Assembly (NCBI RefSeq): GCF_902497855.1
Contig: NZ_CABVHU010000006.1
Coordinates: 270,124 to 334,123 of the forward strand
Direction of reading: 5' to 3'
Length of the DNA stretch: 64,000 nucleotides
Source: Pseudomonas fluorescens
GTDB lineage: Bacteria > Pseudomonadota > Gammaproteobacteria > Pseudomonadales > Pseudomonadaceae
Part shown: piece after piece, positions 8,168 through 17,324 of the stretch
Numbering within the stretch: position 1 is the stretch's first letter
Layout of the letters: each line of letters opens with the position of its first letter
Translations under genes and position numbers: made by a program
The notes under the pieces: generated by a model
What the model was told of the DNA's origin: nothing
Databases searched by the model: none
What the model saw: only the letters and a program-made list of their open reading frames with translations

Positions 8168-9355
8168 TCAGAAGTAGTACCCAATGTTCATGTACAGCTG
8201 ATTCTCCCACTGGTTACTCCCCCCAGCCCCCAAGCTCTGGGTGTAGCTGCTGCCACCGATGTACGGATCGTTCTTGCCATACAACCATTCGGTCGCGATC
8301 CACAGTTTGCTGACCGAGAACGAGGTGCCGAAGATCGTCCGTTGCGAGGTCTTGAAGTCGTCGGCGGATTTGTCGAAGGCGCTGTAGTTGGCATACAGCT
8401 TCACGCCACTGATCTGATCGAACAGGTACTTGCCGCCGACGTCGTAGCTAAGATCCGCCACGTACAAGTTGCCGCGACTGGCGACGTTGAACGTACCGTC
8501 ATAACCGCCCAGCGTCACCAGTTCATCTCTGCCGGGGTTGCGCGGCGACATCTGTTGCCGCGCCGCTTGCAGTTGCACGCCCCACGGGCCGTTTTTGCCA
8601 AGGTAGTGCACGGCCACGGCGTTACGGCGGCCATCGTTGTTGGTGTCCTTGTTCTCCAGGGTCGAGGTCAGGCCGGAGATCCCGACTTCGGATTTCCACG
8701 GTCCCAGGTCCAGGGCTTTGGCCACCCGCAGCACCACGGTGTTGCGCTCCTGGTTGGCGCTGCCGTCGGCCACGTAGCCGTCGGCCTCGGACACCACGCT
8801 GGAGTAGGTCACGCCGTTGCTGGTGCCTTTGCCTTGCCACGCCGGGCGCAGGTAGTAACCGGCCTGGATATTCCAGTCACCGCTTTGCTGGATGTACTTG
8901 GCGCCGACCTGTTGCACATCTTCCAGGCCGATGACGTTGCCCAGGGTTTCGTAGAAGGTGCTGCCGAAGTACGGCTGCAAGCCGAACGGTATCGTGTTCA
9001 GGCCCACCTGCACTTGCTGGTCGGGGTTGAAACTGTAACCGACCCAGGCGAACTTGGCGAACTGGATATCGCCGTAGTTCTTGGTGTACTGGTAAGGATA
9101 GGAGCGTCCGTAGAAACGGTATTGGGCCTCACCGATCCAACTGTCGGAGTTGTACTTGGCGCTGAGGAACACCGTGTCCAGGCCAAATTTCTGGATGTCG
9201 CGATCCGGGTCATAGTCCCAGCGCGCCCGAATGGCGCCGCCGAGGTCGAGGTTGTCGGTGACCTGCACCGCCATGGCCGGCGCCGCGAAAGCGCCGAGCA
9301 ATGGAATGAGAACGATGGAACGGACCGCAATCGGGGTGGTTGTGCGCACAGTCAT
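8168..9355 (-). CDS. Outer-membrane porin
   Basis: 395 residues beginning with a signal peptide ('IVLIPLLGAFAAPAMA', cleavage after about residue 29). It then has alternating beta-strand-like segments and ends in a terminal Phe ('LYMNIGYYF'), as outer-membrane barrels do. Aromatic girdles and acidic loops are frequent. It is not a close OprD look-alike; the pattern is nearer to generic gram-negative or phosphate-selective-type porins. It is the last gene of the leftward unit (oxygenase, M24 protein, ABC importer), 80 bases after the ABC ATPase stop, so it probably admits the same solute to the periplasm. Confidence 0.82.
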   Translation of the reverse strand: MTVRTTTPIAVRSIVLIPLLGAFAAPAMAVQVTDNLDLGGAIRARWDYDPDRDIQKFGLDTVFLSAKYNSDSWIGEAQYRFYGRSYPYQYTKNYGDIQFAKFAWVGYSFNPDQQVQVGLNTIPFGLQPYFGSTFYETLGNVIGLEDVQQVGAKYIQQSGDWNIQAGYYLRPAWQGKGTSNGVTYSSVVSEADGYVADGSANQERNTVVLRVAKALDLGPWKSEVGISGLTSTLENKDTNNDGRRNAVAVHYLGKNGPWGVQLQAARQQMSPRNPGRDELVTLGGYDGTFNVASRGNLYVADLSYDVGGKYLFDQISGVKLYANYSAFDKSADDFKTSQRTIFGTSFSVSKLWIATEWLYGKNDPYIGGSSYTQSLGAGGSNQWENQLYMNIGYYF

Positions 9356-9435
9356 ACTCCTGATTTTTTAGTTATCGTTGGCAACAGCAGCCCATGCCGC
9401 AACGAACGCTGCGACCTGGGGAAAGGGTTACGAAG

Positions 9436-11082
9436 TCAGTTGGCTTGCGGTCGAATCAGCCTCAGTACGGGTTCGGCGACAGGCGCCACCGGGATCGCCG
9501 TAGCGCCGGGTGCCGCCGCCAGCAAGGTCTGGGTGTAGGTGTTTTGCGGTCGCAAGAGCACCTGTTCCGCCGTGCCGTATTCCACCATTTCGCCCTGGCG
9601 CATCACCGCGATGTAGTCGCTGATCTGCGCCGCCACGCGCAGGTCGTGGGTGATGAACAAAATGCTCAGGTTCAGGCGCTGTTGCAGCTCGGCGAGCAGC
9701 TCCAGTACCTGTTTCTGCACCGAGACATCGAGCGCCGAGACGCTTTCATCGGCGATCAGCACTTCCGGGCGCATCGCCAGGGCCCGGGCGATGCCGATGC
9801 GTTGGCGCTGGCCACCGGAGAATTGCCGAGGCTTGCGTTTGAGGGCGTCACGCTTGAGCCCGACCTGTTCCAGCAAATCGCCAGCCTCGGTCCACGCATC
9901 CTTGGCCGACAACCCGCGCAATTGCGCCGCGCGAGCGATGATGTCACCGACCCGATGGCGTGGATTGAGCGAGCCGTACGGGTCCTGGAAAATCATCTGG
10001 ATCCGCCGCCGACTGGCCGCCAGCGCCGAGCCGCGCAGCGCCAGGAAGTCCGTGTCACCCACCCAGACATGACCGCTGTCGCTTTCCACCAGCCGAATCG
10101 CGGCTTTAACCAGCGTGCTTTTACCCGAGCCGGATTCACCAACAATCGCCAGGGTCTTGCCCCGTGGCAGTTGCAGCGAGACATCCTTGAGCGCCGGGAC
10201 CAAACGGCCACCGACGTTGTAGGTTTTGGTCAGGTGCTCGATGCGCAGCGCTAACTCACCGTCGGCGCACGGTGCGTGCAACTCGGGATGCAGTGCCGGC
10301 ACGGCCGCGATCAACTTGCGGGTGTACGGGTGTTTCGGAGCGTTGAGCACTTGATCCCGCTCACCGATTTCCACCAGCACACCACCTTCCATTACCGCAA
10401 TGCGGTCGGCGATTTCCGCCACCACGCCGAAGTCGTGGGTGATGAACAGAATGCCGTGCTGGCCGCGCCCGCGCAGGTCACGCACCAGTTTCAGTACCTG
10501 AGCCTGAGTGGTCACATCCAGCGCCGTGGTCGGTTCGTCGGCGATCAGCAAATCCGGGTTCATCGCCAGCGCCATGGCAATCACCACCCGTTGGCATTGG
10601 CCGCCGGAGAGTTGATGCGGGAAGCTGTTGGCGATCCGGGGCGGGTCGGGCAATTGGGTCGAGTCGAGCAGGGCCAGCATGCGTTCGCGACGTTCGGCGG
10701 CGGGCATCGTTGGTGCGTGAATATCGAAGATTTCTTCAACCTGCTGACCAATGCGAATCGCCGGGTTCAGCGCCGCCATCGGCTCCTGGAAAATCATCGC
10801 GATGCGGTTGCCGCGCAGTTTGCGCAGCGAATGTTCGTCCATGCGGCAGATGTCGTCGCCGAGGAAGTCGATCACGCCTTCGCTATGGCGCAGGCCCTTG
10901 GCGTAATCGCCCATGATCGCCGCCGAGAGCACTGATTTACCGGAGCCGGACTCGCCGATCACACAGAGGATTTCGCCCTTGCGCACGTCGAGGCTGATGC
11001 CTTTGACCGCGTGGCTGCGATCGGCACCGGCGGGCAGTTCGATGGAGAGGTTCTCCACCCTTAATACTTGTTGTTGGCTCAT
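9436..11082 (-). CDS. Peptide/opine-type ABC importer, fused double ATPase (DppD-DppF type)
   Basis: 548 residues with two complete nucleotide-binding domains in one chain. The first has Walker A '[11 protein letters not shown]', signature 'LSGGQCQR' and Walker B '[12 protein letters not shown]'. The second has '[11 protein letters not shown]', '[17 protein letters not shown]' and '[12 protein letters not shown]'. Each is followed by a switch His ('FITHD'). The ATG at 11082 has an 'AAGGAGTTGAGC' site directly before it; an open frame extends further upstream but overlaps the permease gene and is not family-like. It powers the importer encoded by the next three genes. The second domain has 'DES' rather than 'DEP' at Walker B, seen in some relatives. 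Confidence 0.93.
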   Translation of the reverse strand: MSQQQVLRVENLSIELPAGADRSHAVKGISLDVRKGEILCVIGESGSGKSVLSAAIMGDYAKGLRHSEGVIDFLGDDICRMDEHSLRKLRGNRIAMIFQEPMAALNPAIRIGQQVEEIFDIHAPTMPAAERRERMLALLDSTQLPDPPRIANSFPHQLSGGQCQRVVIAMALAMNPDLLIADEPTTALDVTTQAQVLKLVRDLRGRGQHGILFITHDFGVVAEIADRIAVMEGGVLVEIGERDQVLNAPKHPYTRKLIAAVPALHPELHAPCADGELALRIEHLTKTYNVGGRLVPALKDVSLQLPRGKTLAIVGESGSGKSTLVKAAIRLVESDSGHVWVGDTDFLALRGSALAASRRRIQMIFQDPYGSLNPRHRVGDIIARAAQLRGLSAKDAWTEAGDLLEQVGLKRDALKRKPRQFSGGQRQRIGIARALAMRPEVLIADESVSALDVSVQKQVLELLAELQQRLNLSILFITHDLRVAAQISDYIAVMRQGEMVEYGTAEQVLLRPQNTYTQTLLAAAPGATAIPVAPVAEPVLRLIRPQAN

Positions 11083-11084
11083 GC

Positions 11085-11921
11085 TCAACTCCTTGTGCCT
11101 TTCTGGGCGTGTTCGTCCAGACCGTCCGCCAACAGGCTCAGGCCCAGCATCAGGGTGGAGATGGCAATGCACGGGAAGATCACCAGGTGCGGGAAGGCGA
11201 TGGCCATGCTGCGGCCTTCGTTGATCATGCCGCCCCAGTCCGGAGTCGGCGGTGGCAGGCCGAGGCCAAGGAAGCCGAGGGCGCCGATCATGATCGCGGT
11301 GTAGCCGATGCGCAGGCAGAAGTCGACGATCAGCGGGCCGCCACAATTGGGCAGGATTTCCACCAGCATGATGCGCAGCGACCCTTCACCCTGGGTAATG
11401 GCGCTGAGCACGTAATCCCGGGAACGGATGTCGATGGTCAGCGCGCGCATGATCCGGAAAATCGCCGGGGCGCTGGTGAAGGTCACCGCAATCAGGATAT
11501 TCAACGCCGAAGCGCCGAGGGCGATGATGATCACGATGTACAACACCAGCACCGGGAACGACAGCACGGTGTCGGCGATATAGGACAGCAGCGCATCGAC
11601 CCAGCCATTGAAGTAACCGGCGCAGAGGCCCATGGCGATGCCGACGGCGAATGCGGTCAGCGTCGCCAAAATCGACCAGAACAACACGGTCCGCGTGCCC
11701 CAGATCAGTCGCGAGAGAATGTCCCGGCCAATCATGTCGGTGCCGAGCAGGAAGCGTAGGCCGTCGGCATCCGGCGTCATCGGTGTCAGCAGCGGGGTGA
11801 AGCTTTCCAGTGGATCGTGGGGCGCCAGCCATGGCGCGAACAGCGCCATCAGCACCCAGCCGCCGACGAGCAGCAAACCGAGCAACGCCAAGGGATGTTT
11901 GAACGCTTTGAGGAAGTTCAT
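11085..11921 (-). CDS. ABC importer permease, DppC/GsiD type
   Basis: 278-residue inner-membrane permease. It has an N-terminal membrane anchor after 'MNFLKAFKHPLALLGLLLVG', the OppC-type periplasmic stretch 'LLGTDMIGRDILSRLIWGTR', and the EAA coupling loop near 'AITQGEGSLRIMLVEILPN'. The start at 11921 overlaps the stop of the upstream permease by four bases (ATGA), and it is two bases from the ATPase gene, so the three are translationally coupled. Confidence 0.92.
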   Translation of the reverse strand: MNFLKAFKHPLALLGLLLVGGWVLMALFAPWLAPHDPLESFTPLLTPMTPDADGLRFLLGTDMIGRDILSRLIWGTRTVLFWSILATLTAFAVGIAMGLCAGYFNGWVDALLSYIADTVLSFPVLVLYIVIIIALGASALNILIAVTFTSAPAIFRIMRALTIDIRSRDYVLSAITQGEGSLRIMLVEILPNCGGPLIVDFCLRIGYTAIMIGALGFLGLGLPPPTPDWGGMINEGRSMAIAFPHLVIFPCIAISTLMLGLSLLADGLDEHAQKGTRS

Positions 11922-12871
11922 TGGCCACCTCCGCCAAGACTGCGCAAGGTGATGCGCGGGTTGAGCCAGGTGTAGGCCAGGTCCGAGAAAATTTTGGTCG
12001 CGCCGACGACAATGCCGCTGATCATCGCGCAAGCTTCGATCAGGTAGACGTCATGGTTCAGCGACGCGGTGTACAGCAGCGAGCCGAAGCCTTTGTAGGC
12101 GAAGAACACCTCGACCACGATCACGTTCGACAGCAGCCATGGGATGTACAACATGATCACGGTGATCGGTGCGATCAGCACGTTGCGCAGCGCATGGCGC
12201 AGCACGATCCGTGAAGTCGACGCGCCTTTGAGGCGCGCGGTGCGGATGTACGGCGCCTGCATCACTTCGACCATCGAGGCGCGGGTGATCCGCGCCAGAT
12301 AACCGATGCCGAACAGGCACAGCACCATCAGCGGCAACGCCAGTTCCACCGGGTTGAAGCCGTCACTCATGCTGCTCACGCCTGGCAGCCAGTTGAGCCA
12401 GAACACGAAGATCGCCGAGACAAACACCGCACTGGCGAAGTCCGGAATCGAGGTGGTGACAATCGACAGAAACGACACCAGCCGATCCACCGCCGAGCCC
12501 TGGCGAATCCCGGCCAGGATGCCGAGGGTCAACGCCACCGGCACCATCACCGCCAACGCCAGGCCCGCAAGGATCAACGTTTGCCCGAGGTTCGGCAGCA
12601 GCAGGTCAATCACCGGCTCACGAAAGTGCACCGAGGTGCCCCAGTCGCCGCTGAGGAAATCCTTCAGCCACACCAGGTAGCGCCAGACAAAAGGTTGGTT
12701 GTAACCGTGTTCCACCAGCCACGCGGCGCGTTGGTCGGCGGCGGAGTAGGGGCCGAGGACGTTGATCGCGACGTCCTCGATGTTCAGTTCCAGGGCCAGG
12801 AACACGATCACCGACACCGACAGCAACGTTGCCGCCAGCGCCAATAACTTGCGCAATAGAAATTCAGCCAT
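11918..12871 (-). CDS. ABC importer permease, DppB/GsiC type
   Basis: 317 residues with about six membrane helices. The first is 'LLALAATLLSVSVIVFLALEL', the family periplasmic loop 'DFLSGDWGTSVHFREPV' follows, and the EAA loop is around 'TARLKGASTSRIVLRHALRN'. It pairs with the DppC-type permease downstream to form the channel. The binding-protein gene lies 75 bases upstream. Confidence 0.93.
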   Translation of the reverse strand: MAEFLLRKLLALAATLLSVSVIVFLALELNIEDVAINVLGPYSAADQRAAWLVEHGYNQPFVWRYLVWLKDFLSGDWGTSVHFREPVIDLLLPNLGQTLILAGLALAVMVPVALTLGILAGIRQGSAVDRLVSFLSIVTTSIPDFASAVFVSAIFVFWLNWLPGVSSMSDGFNPVELALPLMVLCLFGIGYLARITRASMVEVMQAPYIRTARLKGASTSRIVLRHALRNVLIAPITVIMLYIPWLLSNVIVVEVFFAYKGFGSLLYTASLNHDVYLIEACAMISGIVVGATKIFSDLAYTWLNPRITLRSLGGGGQ

Positions 12872-12946
12872 GCTCGCACGCTCCGGCTAATCAAGGGATG
12901 GCGGCCCGCCGCACCGGGGTGGGCGGGCTCGTGGGCGGCGCTTGAA

Positions 12947-14581
12947 TCAGGCGCTCAACCAGACTTGATCCATTGGGTAGAAATCCGACGGGTGAACCTG
13001 GAAGCCCTGGACTTTCTTGCTCGCGGCGGTGAATTTGTCGCCCCAGAACGGCTGGACCATGACGCAGGCGTCTTGCAGGATCTGCTCGACGCTTTGCATC
13101 GCCGCCGCCCGTTGTTTCGGGTCGATGATGCCCATGGCTTTGTCCAGCGCGGCGTCGAACGCCGGGTCGCTGTAATGGCTTTCGTTCCAGGCCGCGCCGC
13201 TGCGGTAGGCCAGTTCCAGCGACATCACGCCCAACGGGCGATGCGCCCAGTAGGTGAGGCTGAACGCTGCTTTGTCCCAGATCGGCCAGTACTGGGTGGC
13301 CGGGATCACCTTGAGGTTGATGCGGATGCCGGCCTCGGCGCAGTTCTGTTGCAGAATCTGCGCGCAGTCCTGTTCGTAGCGGCCCTGGGTGTTGCCGACG
13401 ATCAGGTCGATGTCGATGCCGTTCGGATGACCCGCTTCAGCGAGCAACTTCTTTGCCCCAGCCACGTCCCGAGCCCGTTTAGGCAGCGGGAAGTATTCCG
13501 GGTGTGACGGGGCGACGTGGTGATCTTCGCCCAGGGTGCCCATGCCGCGATAGGCGATTTTCAGCATCTGCGCGTTGTCGGTGCAGAGCACCACGGCTTT
13601 GCGAATCCGCACGTCGTCGAATGGCTTCTGGTCGCAGGCCATGCGCATGACGATGGTTTGCGCCGACTTGCAGGTCAGCAATTGCGCGCCTGGCAAGCGT
13701 TTCGCCAAGTCGAGTTCAGCCACCGTCACCCGGTACAGCACGTCCACTTGCCCGGCCTGCAACGCGGCGAGGTGGGTGGAGATGTCGGTGCCCATGTCGA
13801 CGTAGCGCAGTTCGTCGAGGTTGGCTGGTTTGCGCCAGTAGTCGGCGCGCTTGGCGAAGGTCGCCTGCTTGTTGACCGCGAACGACACCAGTTTGAACGG
13901 CCCGGTGCCGAGCGGGTTTTTCGCCCAGTCGTCACCGGCCTTAAAGCTGCGGTGGACGATGGCGCAGGTGAAGGCGTTGAGCATTTCCGGGATCGCCAGC
14001 ATCGGCCGCTTCAGTACCAGGCGGAACTGGAAGTCCCCGACTTTTTCGAAGGCGGTGATGTCCTGGAACGCGGTGCGGTTGATCGACTTCGAATCGGCGG
14101 CAATCCAGCGCTCGATGTTGTGCTGCACGTCCTCGACGTTGAAGGTGTCGCCGTTGCTCCACTTCACGTCCTGACGCAGGTTGAAGGTCCAGGTTTTCAG
14201 GTCCTCGGAGGGGCTCCAGCTCTCGGCCAGGTACGGGTGAGTGATGTTGTCGGCGTCGACCCAGGTCAGGAACTCCAAGGAGTTGCGCAACAGGTTCGAG
14301 GCTTCGATCCAGGTAATCAGCATCGGGTCCTGGATTTCCTGGATAGCGCAGGCAAACCGCAGGCTGCCGCCCTGACGCGGGGTGACTGCATCGGCGGCGT
14401 GGGCCGAGTTACCGAGTAGCGCGGAACCGAGGAAGGTGCTGGCGCTGGCGGCGGTGATACCCAGCAGAGCGGCAGTGCGCAGGAACTGGCGACGATTGAT
14501 CTCGCCACTTTTGACTTGGGTGCACAGGTCGTTTACCGCTGGATGCGGCAGGCTGCCGTCCAGTGTCATTAATTCTTTCAT
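12947..14581 (-). CDS. Periplasmic substrate-binding protein of peptide-type ABC importer, Tat signal
   Basis: 544 residues of the DppA/OppA (SBP_bac_5) family. The N-terminus has a twin-arginine signal, 'NRRQFLRTAALLGITAASA' at about residues 29-47, with cleavage near 'AHAADA'. The preceding 28 residues form an extended n-region. The mature part shows the family blocks 'LAESWSPSEDLKTWTFNLRQ', 'NPLGTGPFKL' and 'FDDVRIRKAV'. Members bind peptides, opines, glycosides or small amines, so the ligand is not predictable. The folded-export route implies folding in the cytoplasm. It lies within the leftward unit, 459 bases after the M24 gene. Confidence 0.92.
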   Translation of the reverse strand: MKELMTLDGSLPHPAVNDLCTQVKSGEINRRQFLRTAALLGITAASASTFLGSALLGNSAHAADAVTPRQGGSLRFACAIQEIQDPMLITWIEASNLLRNSLEFLTWVDADNITHPYLAESWSPSEDLKTWTFNLRQDVKWSNGDTFNVEDVQHNIERWIAADSKSINRTAFQDITAFEKVGDFQFRLVLKRPMLAIPEMLNAFTCAIVHRSFKAGDDWAKNPLGTGPFKLVSFAVNKQATFAKRADYWRKPANLDELRYVDMGTDISTHLAALQAGQVDVLYRVTVAELDLAKRLPGAQLLTCKSAQTIVMRMACDQKPFDDVRIRKAVVLCTDNAQMLKIAYRGMGTLGEDHHVAPSHPEYFPLPKRARDVAGAKKLLAEAGHPNGIDIDLIVGNTQGRYEQDCAQILQQNCAEAGIRINLKVIPATQYWPIWDKAAFSLTYWAHRPLGVMSLELAYRSGAAWNESHYSDPAFDAALDKAMGIIDPKQRAAAMQSVEQILQDACVMVQPFWGDKFTAASKKVQGFQVHPSDFYPMDQVWLSA

Positions 14582-15040
14582 ATGCCTCTCCGATAACGTG
14601 CAAAAGTGCGTTTTTCGACTGGCCGCAGATGCGGCGAGCGGCAGACGCGGTCGGTTTTCGATAAACCGAAACTGTCAGTGGCAAGCAGCGCGAAGGCGCA
14701 GGCGTGACAGGCGTGAAGCCGGCAGTAGAACAAGGCGCAACGAAATCAGGAGGACGGAGGCGGGGTATGACATAGGGCTGCTCTCATGTTGTTTTTATTA
14801 GAGATGCCCGCAGTTTTGTCATCTGGGCAAAGATCGACAAACGATAAATTCAACGCTGAAACGTTCGATAAATGCATGTTACTGACCGTAAGGAAGGCTG
14901 CCGCTTGAGCTAGGCAGGCCGGACGGAGGAAAGCGCGGGTTCGAAACACTGCGCGGTGGCCGCAAACGCCCCTTGTTCCGGGAGGGAACAAGGGGAAAAA
15001 CGGACGGTGTCGATGGAGGTGACGGCGCCGTCCGGGCAAC
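14582..15040 (-). other. Intergenic region with hairpin between M24 gene and binding-protein gene
   Basis: 459 bp with no supported gene. A strong inverted repeat, 14969-14995 (11-bp arms CCCCTTGTTCC / GGAACAAGGGG, five-base loop), lies about 50 bases past the M24 stop in the minus direction. A T run precedes rather than follows it on that strand, so it is a poor classical terminator; it could be an mRNA-stabilising hairpin that lowers expression of the downstream genes. The rest is probably the promoter/leader region of the importer. Confidence 0.4.
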
Positions 15041-16267
15041 TCAACGCGGCATTAGGCGCGGATCGAACGGGTAGTCGGAGAGCAATTCGATGCCGTTTTC
15101 GTGGATGTAGATCTGCTCTTCGAGCTTGACCCCTTCGCCGCCCTCATCGTGGCCGATGTAGCTTTCCACGCAGATGGTCATGCCGGCTTCGAACACTCCG
15201 TCGTAACCCAGCGCATCTATGTCTTCGCGGTGCACCACGTACGGGTATTCACCGGTCATACCAACGCCGTGGGCCAGCGCGAAATAGCGGTTGGCCTTGT
15301 AGTTGTCCGGGATTCTCCAGGCCAGTTCGGCGTATTCCTTGAAGCTGCGGCCAGCCTTGAGCATTTCCATGTTGGTCTGCACTTGCTCGTAGGCCAGTTT
15401 GTACAGTTCCTGTTGCTTGGCGGTGGCGGCTTGCTCGCCGCACAGGAAGGTCCGCGAAAAGTCTGCGTAGTAGCCGAAACGCCCGACTACGTCGGTGTCC
15501 AGCGCCACCAGGTCGCCGGCCTCGATCGGCCGAGTGCTGCATTCCTGAAACCATGGATTGGTGCGCGGGCCGGAGGACAGCAAGCGGGTTTCCACGTAGT
15601 CGCCGTCGGTGGCGATCACGTGCTGGTGCAGGTGCGACCACAGTTCGTTTTCGCTGATGCCCGGCACCAATTTGCTTTCCATCAAGCGCACACCCGCTTC
15701 GGTGGCACGCAGGCTGGCGCGGATCATCTTCAGCTCGTTTGGCACTTTGATGCAGCGCGCGCGCTCCAGTGGTTCCTGTGCGTCGAAAATCTGGTAGCCG
15801 AGTTTTTGCAGTTCGAACGCGGCCGCCGAAGTCGCGCTTTCGATGGCGATCCGCTTATTGCCGCCGCACTTGCGCACCAGTTCGTCGATTTCGGCAGCCC
15901 ATTCGGCGGTGACGTTGTTCAGGAAGCTGTCGCAGAAGTAGTAAGAAATGGCTTTGGCCGGGCGCACCTCGTCGACGGTGTTGAGCTGTTCCGCCAAGTG
16001 CAGGCAGCCGCCAAATTCGAAGACCACCACCGGACCTTCTGCCGGAATGAAGGCGTAACGCGCCGGGTTGCGCGCCGAGTACACCTGCATGTTGCGCGAG
16101 CCAGTGGCGTAGCGCATGTGAGTCGGGTCGAACAACACACAGGCGGCGTAGTCGCGTTTTTTCAGTTCGTTGCGCACCCGTTGCAAACGGTCGAGCTGGA
16201 TCTGCTGGATCTCGTCGTACGTCGGTTCGCAGTCGGCAGGGTTGCGGTTAGGGCCGGACAGACTCAT
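15041..16267 (-). CDS. M24 metallopeptidase-fold protein, DddP-like
   Basis: 408 residues with a creatinase/prolidase N-domain and a pita-bread C-domain. The dinuclear-metal ligands are in place: two Asp in 'LDTDVVG', Asp in 'YADFSRTF', His in 'ALAHGVGM', Glu in 'CVESYIG' and Glu in 'VKLEEQIY'. The block 'ETRLLSSGPRTNPWFQEC' closely resembles the DMSP lyase DddP as I recall it, more than creatinase or Xaa-Pro peptidase. A DMSP-lyase-like, C-N or C-S cleaving activity is possible but unproven. The ATG at 16267 follows 'GCGAGGAACACCCC'; a TTG seven codons upstream is less likely. It lies 59 bases after the Fe/2OG oxygenase and is probably co-transcribed with it. Confidence 0.85.
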   Translation of the reverse strand: MSLSGPNRNPADCEPTYDEIQQIQLDRLQRVRNELKKRDYAACVLFDPTHMRYATGSRNMQVYSARNPARYAFIPAEGPVVVFEFGGCLHLAEQLNTVDEVRPAKAISYYFCDSFLNNVTAEWAAEIDELVRKCGGNKRIAIESATSAAAFELQKLGYQIFDAQEPLERARCIKVPNELKMIRASLRATEAGVRLMESKLVPGISENELWSHLHQHVIATDGDYVETRLLSSGPRTNPWFQECSTRPIEAGDLVALDTDVVGRFGYYADFSRTFLCGEQAATAKQQELYKLAYEQVQTNMEMLKAGRSFKEYAELAWRIPDNYKANRYFALAHGVGMTGEYPYVVHREDIDALGYDGVFEAGMTICVESYIGHDEGGEGVKLEEQIYIHENGIELLSDYPFDPRLMPR

Positions 16268-16326
16268 GGGGTGTTCCTCGCAGGGCAAATACGGTTGATT
16301 TTTTTCTAGGATTTTTTGGGGGCGGA

Positions 16327-17208
16327 TCAGTCGAGCAACTGGTCGCTGCGCACCAGGTTGCGTTCGGCTTGCAGGTGGGCTTCGGACAGGCGTCCGTAAA
16401 GCTGTTTGGTGCGCTGGGCACGGCCGATGATTCCGGGCTTTTCGGAGTAGGCGAAGATCGCCGTGTTGCGCTCGGTGGCACCTTCGACGCGGGTCACCCG
16501 GTGCACCGAGAAACGGCCCTTGAATATCTGCAAGTCACCGGGGTTGAGTTCCAGTTCCTGCACGCGGCTGTGGTCTTCGCCGCGCACCACTTTGCCGACG
16601 GCGCCGAGGTTTTCCTGGGTGCGGGTACGGATCATCGGCGCGTACTCGAACAGACCGCCAGCCTCGGGCTTCTGGGTCATCATGCTGACGATGAATTCGT
16701 TGGTGTCGAAGTGCCAGGGCTGCTCGGTGCCTTGGGGCATCACATTGATCACCAGCCCGGCGAATGGGTCGGCGTATTCGAAAATCTCCGGCTCGTTGAG
16801 GCAGGCGCCGATAAAGCGTTTCATCATTGGCGAGACGTACAGGCGATGGATGATCGCGTCCGGGGCGATCATGTCCCGGGTGACGAAACCGCTGGTGCGC
16901 TCCATGAATGTGCGGCGCGGGTCATCCTGGGGCAGAGCGGGGTCGTCTTCGGTGAAGTAGGCGTTGACTTTGCGCACCGAGTAAAAGGTTTTTCCCGACA
17001 GCGCCTGACCTTCGGCACGTGCCTGTTTTAGCGCCTCGGGTCGCAGGAAGTTCTTCAGCAGGCAGCAACCGTCCTCGGCCAGTTCGGCGCGAGCGTGTTC
17101 GATCAGCGCCTGCAATCGGACATGGCCCGAATCATGTATGGGGTACAACTCGGTATCAATAATGTCGCTGATATCGCCAACTTCGGCGTCGGCAAGTTGA
17201 AGGCTCAT
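16327..17208 (-). CDS. Fe(II)/2-oxoglutarate-dependent oxygenase
   Basis: 293 residues, cupin-fold oxygenase. The iron triad is readable: His166 and Asp168 in 'QPWHFDTNEF' and His236 in 'FSVHRVTRV', with Arg247 ('TERNTAIFAYS') in the 2-oxoglutarate position. 'GGLFEYAPMIR' is shared with PhyH-like and related amino-acid hydroxylase groups. Such enzymes hydroxylate or oxidatively demethylate small molecules, the latter releasing formaldehyde. It is the first gene of the leftward unit and starts 116 bases from a divergent LysR gene, so it is probably the committed step of an inducible pathway. Asp at position 168 argues against the radical halogenases, which lack the acidic ligand. Confidence 0.87.
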   Translation of the reverse strand: MSLQLADAEVGDISDIIDTELYPIHDSGHVRLQALIEHARAELAEDGCCLLKNFLRPEALKQARAEGQALSGKTFYSVRKVNAYFTEDDPALPQDDPRRTFMERTSGFVTRDMIAPDAIIHRLYVSPMMKRFIGACLNEPEIFEYADPFAGLVINVMPQGTEQPWHFDTNEFIVSMMTQKPEAGGLFEYAPMIRTRTQENLGAVGKVVRGEDHSRVQELELNPGDLQIFKGRFSVHRVTRVEGATERNTAIFAYSEKPGIIGRAQRTKQLYGRLSEAHLQAERNLVRSDQLLD

Positions 17209-17221
17209 GCAAGTCTCCTGG

Positions 17222-17324
17222 AACTATCAATTAACAGTGTTTGGCGTTGAATCGATAGTTGCTTAAAGAGGTGCGAAGTGGAAATTACAAGTTGTGATCG
17301 AATCCATCGGCAGGGGCGATAGTT
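17222..17324. promoter_or_regulatory. Divergent promoter region with repeated GATAGTT half-sites
   Basis: In the 116-bp gap between the oxygenase and LysR genes, the heptamer GATAGTT occurs at 17254-17260 and 17318-17324, and its inverse AACTATC at 17222-17228. The last copy abuts the LysR ATG at 17325. Such an arrangement fits a LysR activator site that also represses its own gene. The sequence repeats are seen; binding is inferred. Confidence 0.5.

Noticed and set aside
15041..16267. Firm naming of the M24 protein as a DMSP lyase
   Set aside because: The DddP-like block is striking, but the M24 fold also covers creatinases and prolidases and no substrate-specific residue could be verified here.
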